Shown one piece after another: positions 4,712 to 5,283 of a stretch of 5,283 nucleotides of DNA (the stretch's first letter is position 1; the number at the start of each line of letters is the position of its first letter). The stretch is taken from the NCBI GenBank assembly GCA_003160755.1, contig QEXZ01000062.1:3661-8943 (forward strand), given 5' to 3'. Both the position numbers and the translations under genes were made by a program. This stretch comes from Methanomicrobiales archaeon (GTDB taxonomy: Archaea; Halobacteriota; Syntropharchaeia; Alkanophagales; Methanospirareceae). The notes under the pieces were generated by a model. The model was not told where the DNA came from and did no database searches. It worked only from the letters and a program-made list of their open reading frames with translations.

Positions 4712-5101
4712 ATGGCAGACGACAAATGGGCAATTGCACACATTTCCTCTTCTTTTAACAATACCATTATCACGATTACGGATATGACGGGTGCGGAAAC
4801 GATTGCGCGAGCTTCTGGCGGCATGATAGCCAAAGCGGACCGTGATGAGAGTTCTCCGTACACGGCTATGCAGATGGCAACGCAACTTGCAGATAAACTA
4901 AAAGAGCGTGAAATAAGAGGGATACACGTGAAAGTAAAGGCGTCACCGGGACGTAAAGCGCGAACTACTGCGCCGGGTGCACAGGCAGCGATAAGAGCGT
5001 TTTCCCGTGCTGGACTGCGAATAGGAAAGATAGAGGACGTGTCTCCGATAGCACATAACATTGTGAAGCGTCCGGGAGGAAGGAGAGGGAGAAGGGTTTA
5101 A
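4712..5101 (+). CDS. rps11: Small-subunit ribosomal protein uS11
   Basis: A 129-residue platform protein of the 30S subunit next to the mRNA exit site. Signatures: WAIAHISSSFNNTIITITDMTG (6-27), ASGGMIAKADRDESSPYTAM (34-53), GIHVKVKASPG (70-80), APGAQAAIRAFSRAGLRIGKIED (87-109) and the basic Gly/Arg-rich C-terminus PGGRRGRRV (121-129). Length is normal for archaea. One feature is unusual: where archaeal homologues usually read P-H-D-G-T-R and bacterial ones P-H-N-G-C-R, this protein has A-H-N-I-V-K (114-119), so the conserved Gly after the Asn/Asp is missing. The start is fixed by the Shine-Dalgarno sequence and the conserved N-terminus. Twenty bases separate it from rpoD. Confidence 0.97.
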   Translation: MADDKWAIAHISSSFNNTIITITDMTGAETIARASGGMIAKADRDESSPYTAMQMATQLADKLKEREIRGIHVKVKASPGRKARTTAPGAQAAIRAFSRAGLRIGKIEDVSPIAHNIVKRPGGRRGRRV

Positions 5102-5121
5102 GACACAGATTAACGTGTGAA

Positions 5122-5283
5122 ATGGAAGTAAAAATAGAGGAGCGAGGGGAAAATGAAGTGTCATTCGTGCTTTCTGGTGTGAACGTGCGATTTGCAAATG
5201 CACTTAGAAGAGCAATGTTTGCTGAAGTGCCAAAGCTTGCAATTGATGTGGTGAATATCCATAGGAACACATCTTTATTATAC
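5122..5283 (+). CDS. rpoD: DNA-directed RNA polymerase subunit D (Rpo3), N-terminal part; 3' end outside window
   Basis: The frame from the ATG at 5122 stays open for 54 codons to the window edge. The protein begins MEVKIEERGENEVSFVLSGV and continues VRFANALRRAMFAEVPKLAI (22-41) and DVVNIHRNTSLLY (42-54). This is the start of the archaeal counterpart of bacterial RNAP alpha and eukaryotic Rpb3. It pairs with subunit L to nucleate polymerase assembly; the ANALRRAM helix is the typical dimerisation-domain signature. The rest of that domain and any [4Fe-4S] domain lie beyond the window. Its place directly after rps11 is the standard archaeal order. No Shine-Dalgarno sequence is evident in the 20-base gap, and no alternative in-frame ATG precedes this one. 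Confidence 0.95.
   Translation, partial: MEVKIEERGENEVSFVLSGVNVRFANALRRAMFAEVPKLAIDVVNIHRNTSLLY

Noticed and set aside
1..5283. Mobile element, CRISPR array, toxin-antitoxin or defence system
   Set aside because: No transposase, integrase, regular spaced repeats, terminal inverted repeats or known defence domains are visible; all substantial coding sequence is accounted for by housekeeping and cofactor genes.

Overview
The window reads as a piece of an archaeal, euryarchaeal-type chromosome, probably from a methanogen or an anaerobic methane/alkane oxidiser. The evidence is an archaeal Cbf5 with a C-terminal PUA domain, an intron-containing type II tRNA-Ser, the archaeal gene order rps13-rps4-rps11-rpoD, an F420-biosynthesis radical-SAM enzyme (CofH), and a PurM-fold protein resembling 'methanogenesis marker protein 2'. 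Arg codons AGA/AGG and Ile codon ATA are common, and the base composition is moderate. An ANME-1/Methanophagales-like or related source would fit, but that is a guess from style and gene content, not something the sequence proves.

Layout, all on the + strand: (1) 2-118, the C-terminal tail of an unrecognised gene. (2) 141-1193, the AIR-synthase/PurM-like marker-2 protein. (3) 1194-1255, a 62-base spacer that holds a possible 10-codon ORF and a motif shared with the tRNA intron. (4) 1256-2317, cofH. (5) 2319-3323, cbf5, starting one base after the cofH stop. (6) 3324-3432, tRNA-Ser(GGA) with a 25-nt intron after position 37, starting on the base directly after the cbf5 stop. (7) 3433-3513, an A/T-rich spacer with a T-tract terminator candidate and a GTAA tandem repeat. 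(8) 3514-4026 rps13, 4032-4709 rps4, 4712-5101 rps11 and 5122-5283 rpoD (cut by the window end), tightly packed as one transcription unit.

Functionally, the left part concerns coenzyme F420 and probably methane metabolism. The centre is RNA maturation: pseudouridylation by Cbf5, and a tRNA needing intron removal and RNase P cleavage. The right part makes small-subunit ribosomal proteins and an RNA polymerase assembly subunit. From general knowledge, cbf5 / tRNA-Ser / rps13-rps4-rps11-rpoD is a recurring euryarchaeal neighbourhood; a marker-2 gene and cofH directly upstream of cbf5 look less usual.

I see no mobile element, CRISPR array, defence cassette or clearly new multi-gene system. The parts most worth a second look are small: a uS11 that lacks the near-universal Asn/Asp-Gly dipeptide, a low-complexity insert in uS4, the zero-spacer cbf5/tRNA junction, and a short sequence shared by the tRNA intron and the upstream intergenic spacer.
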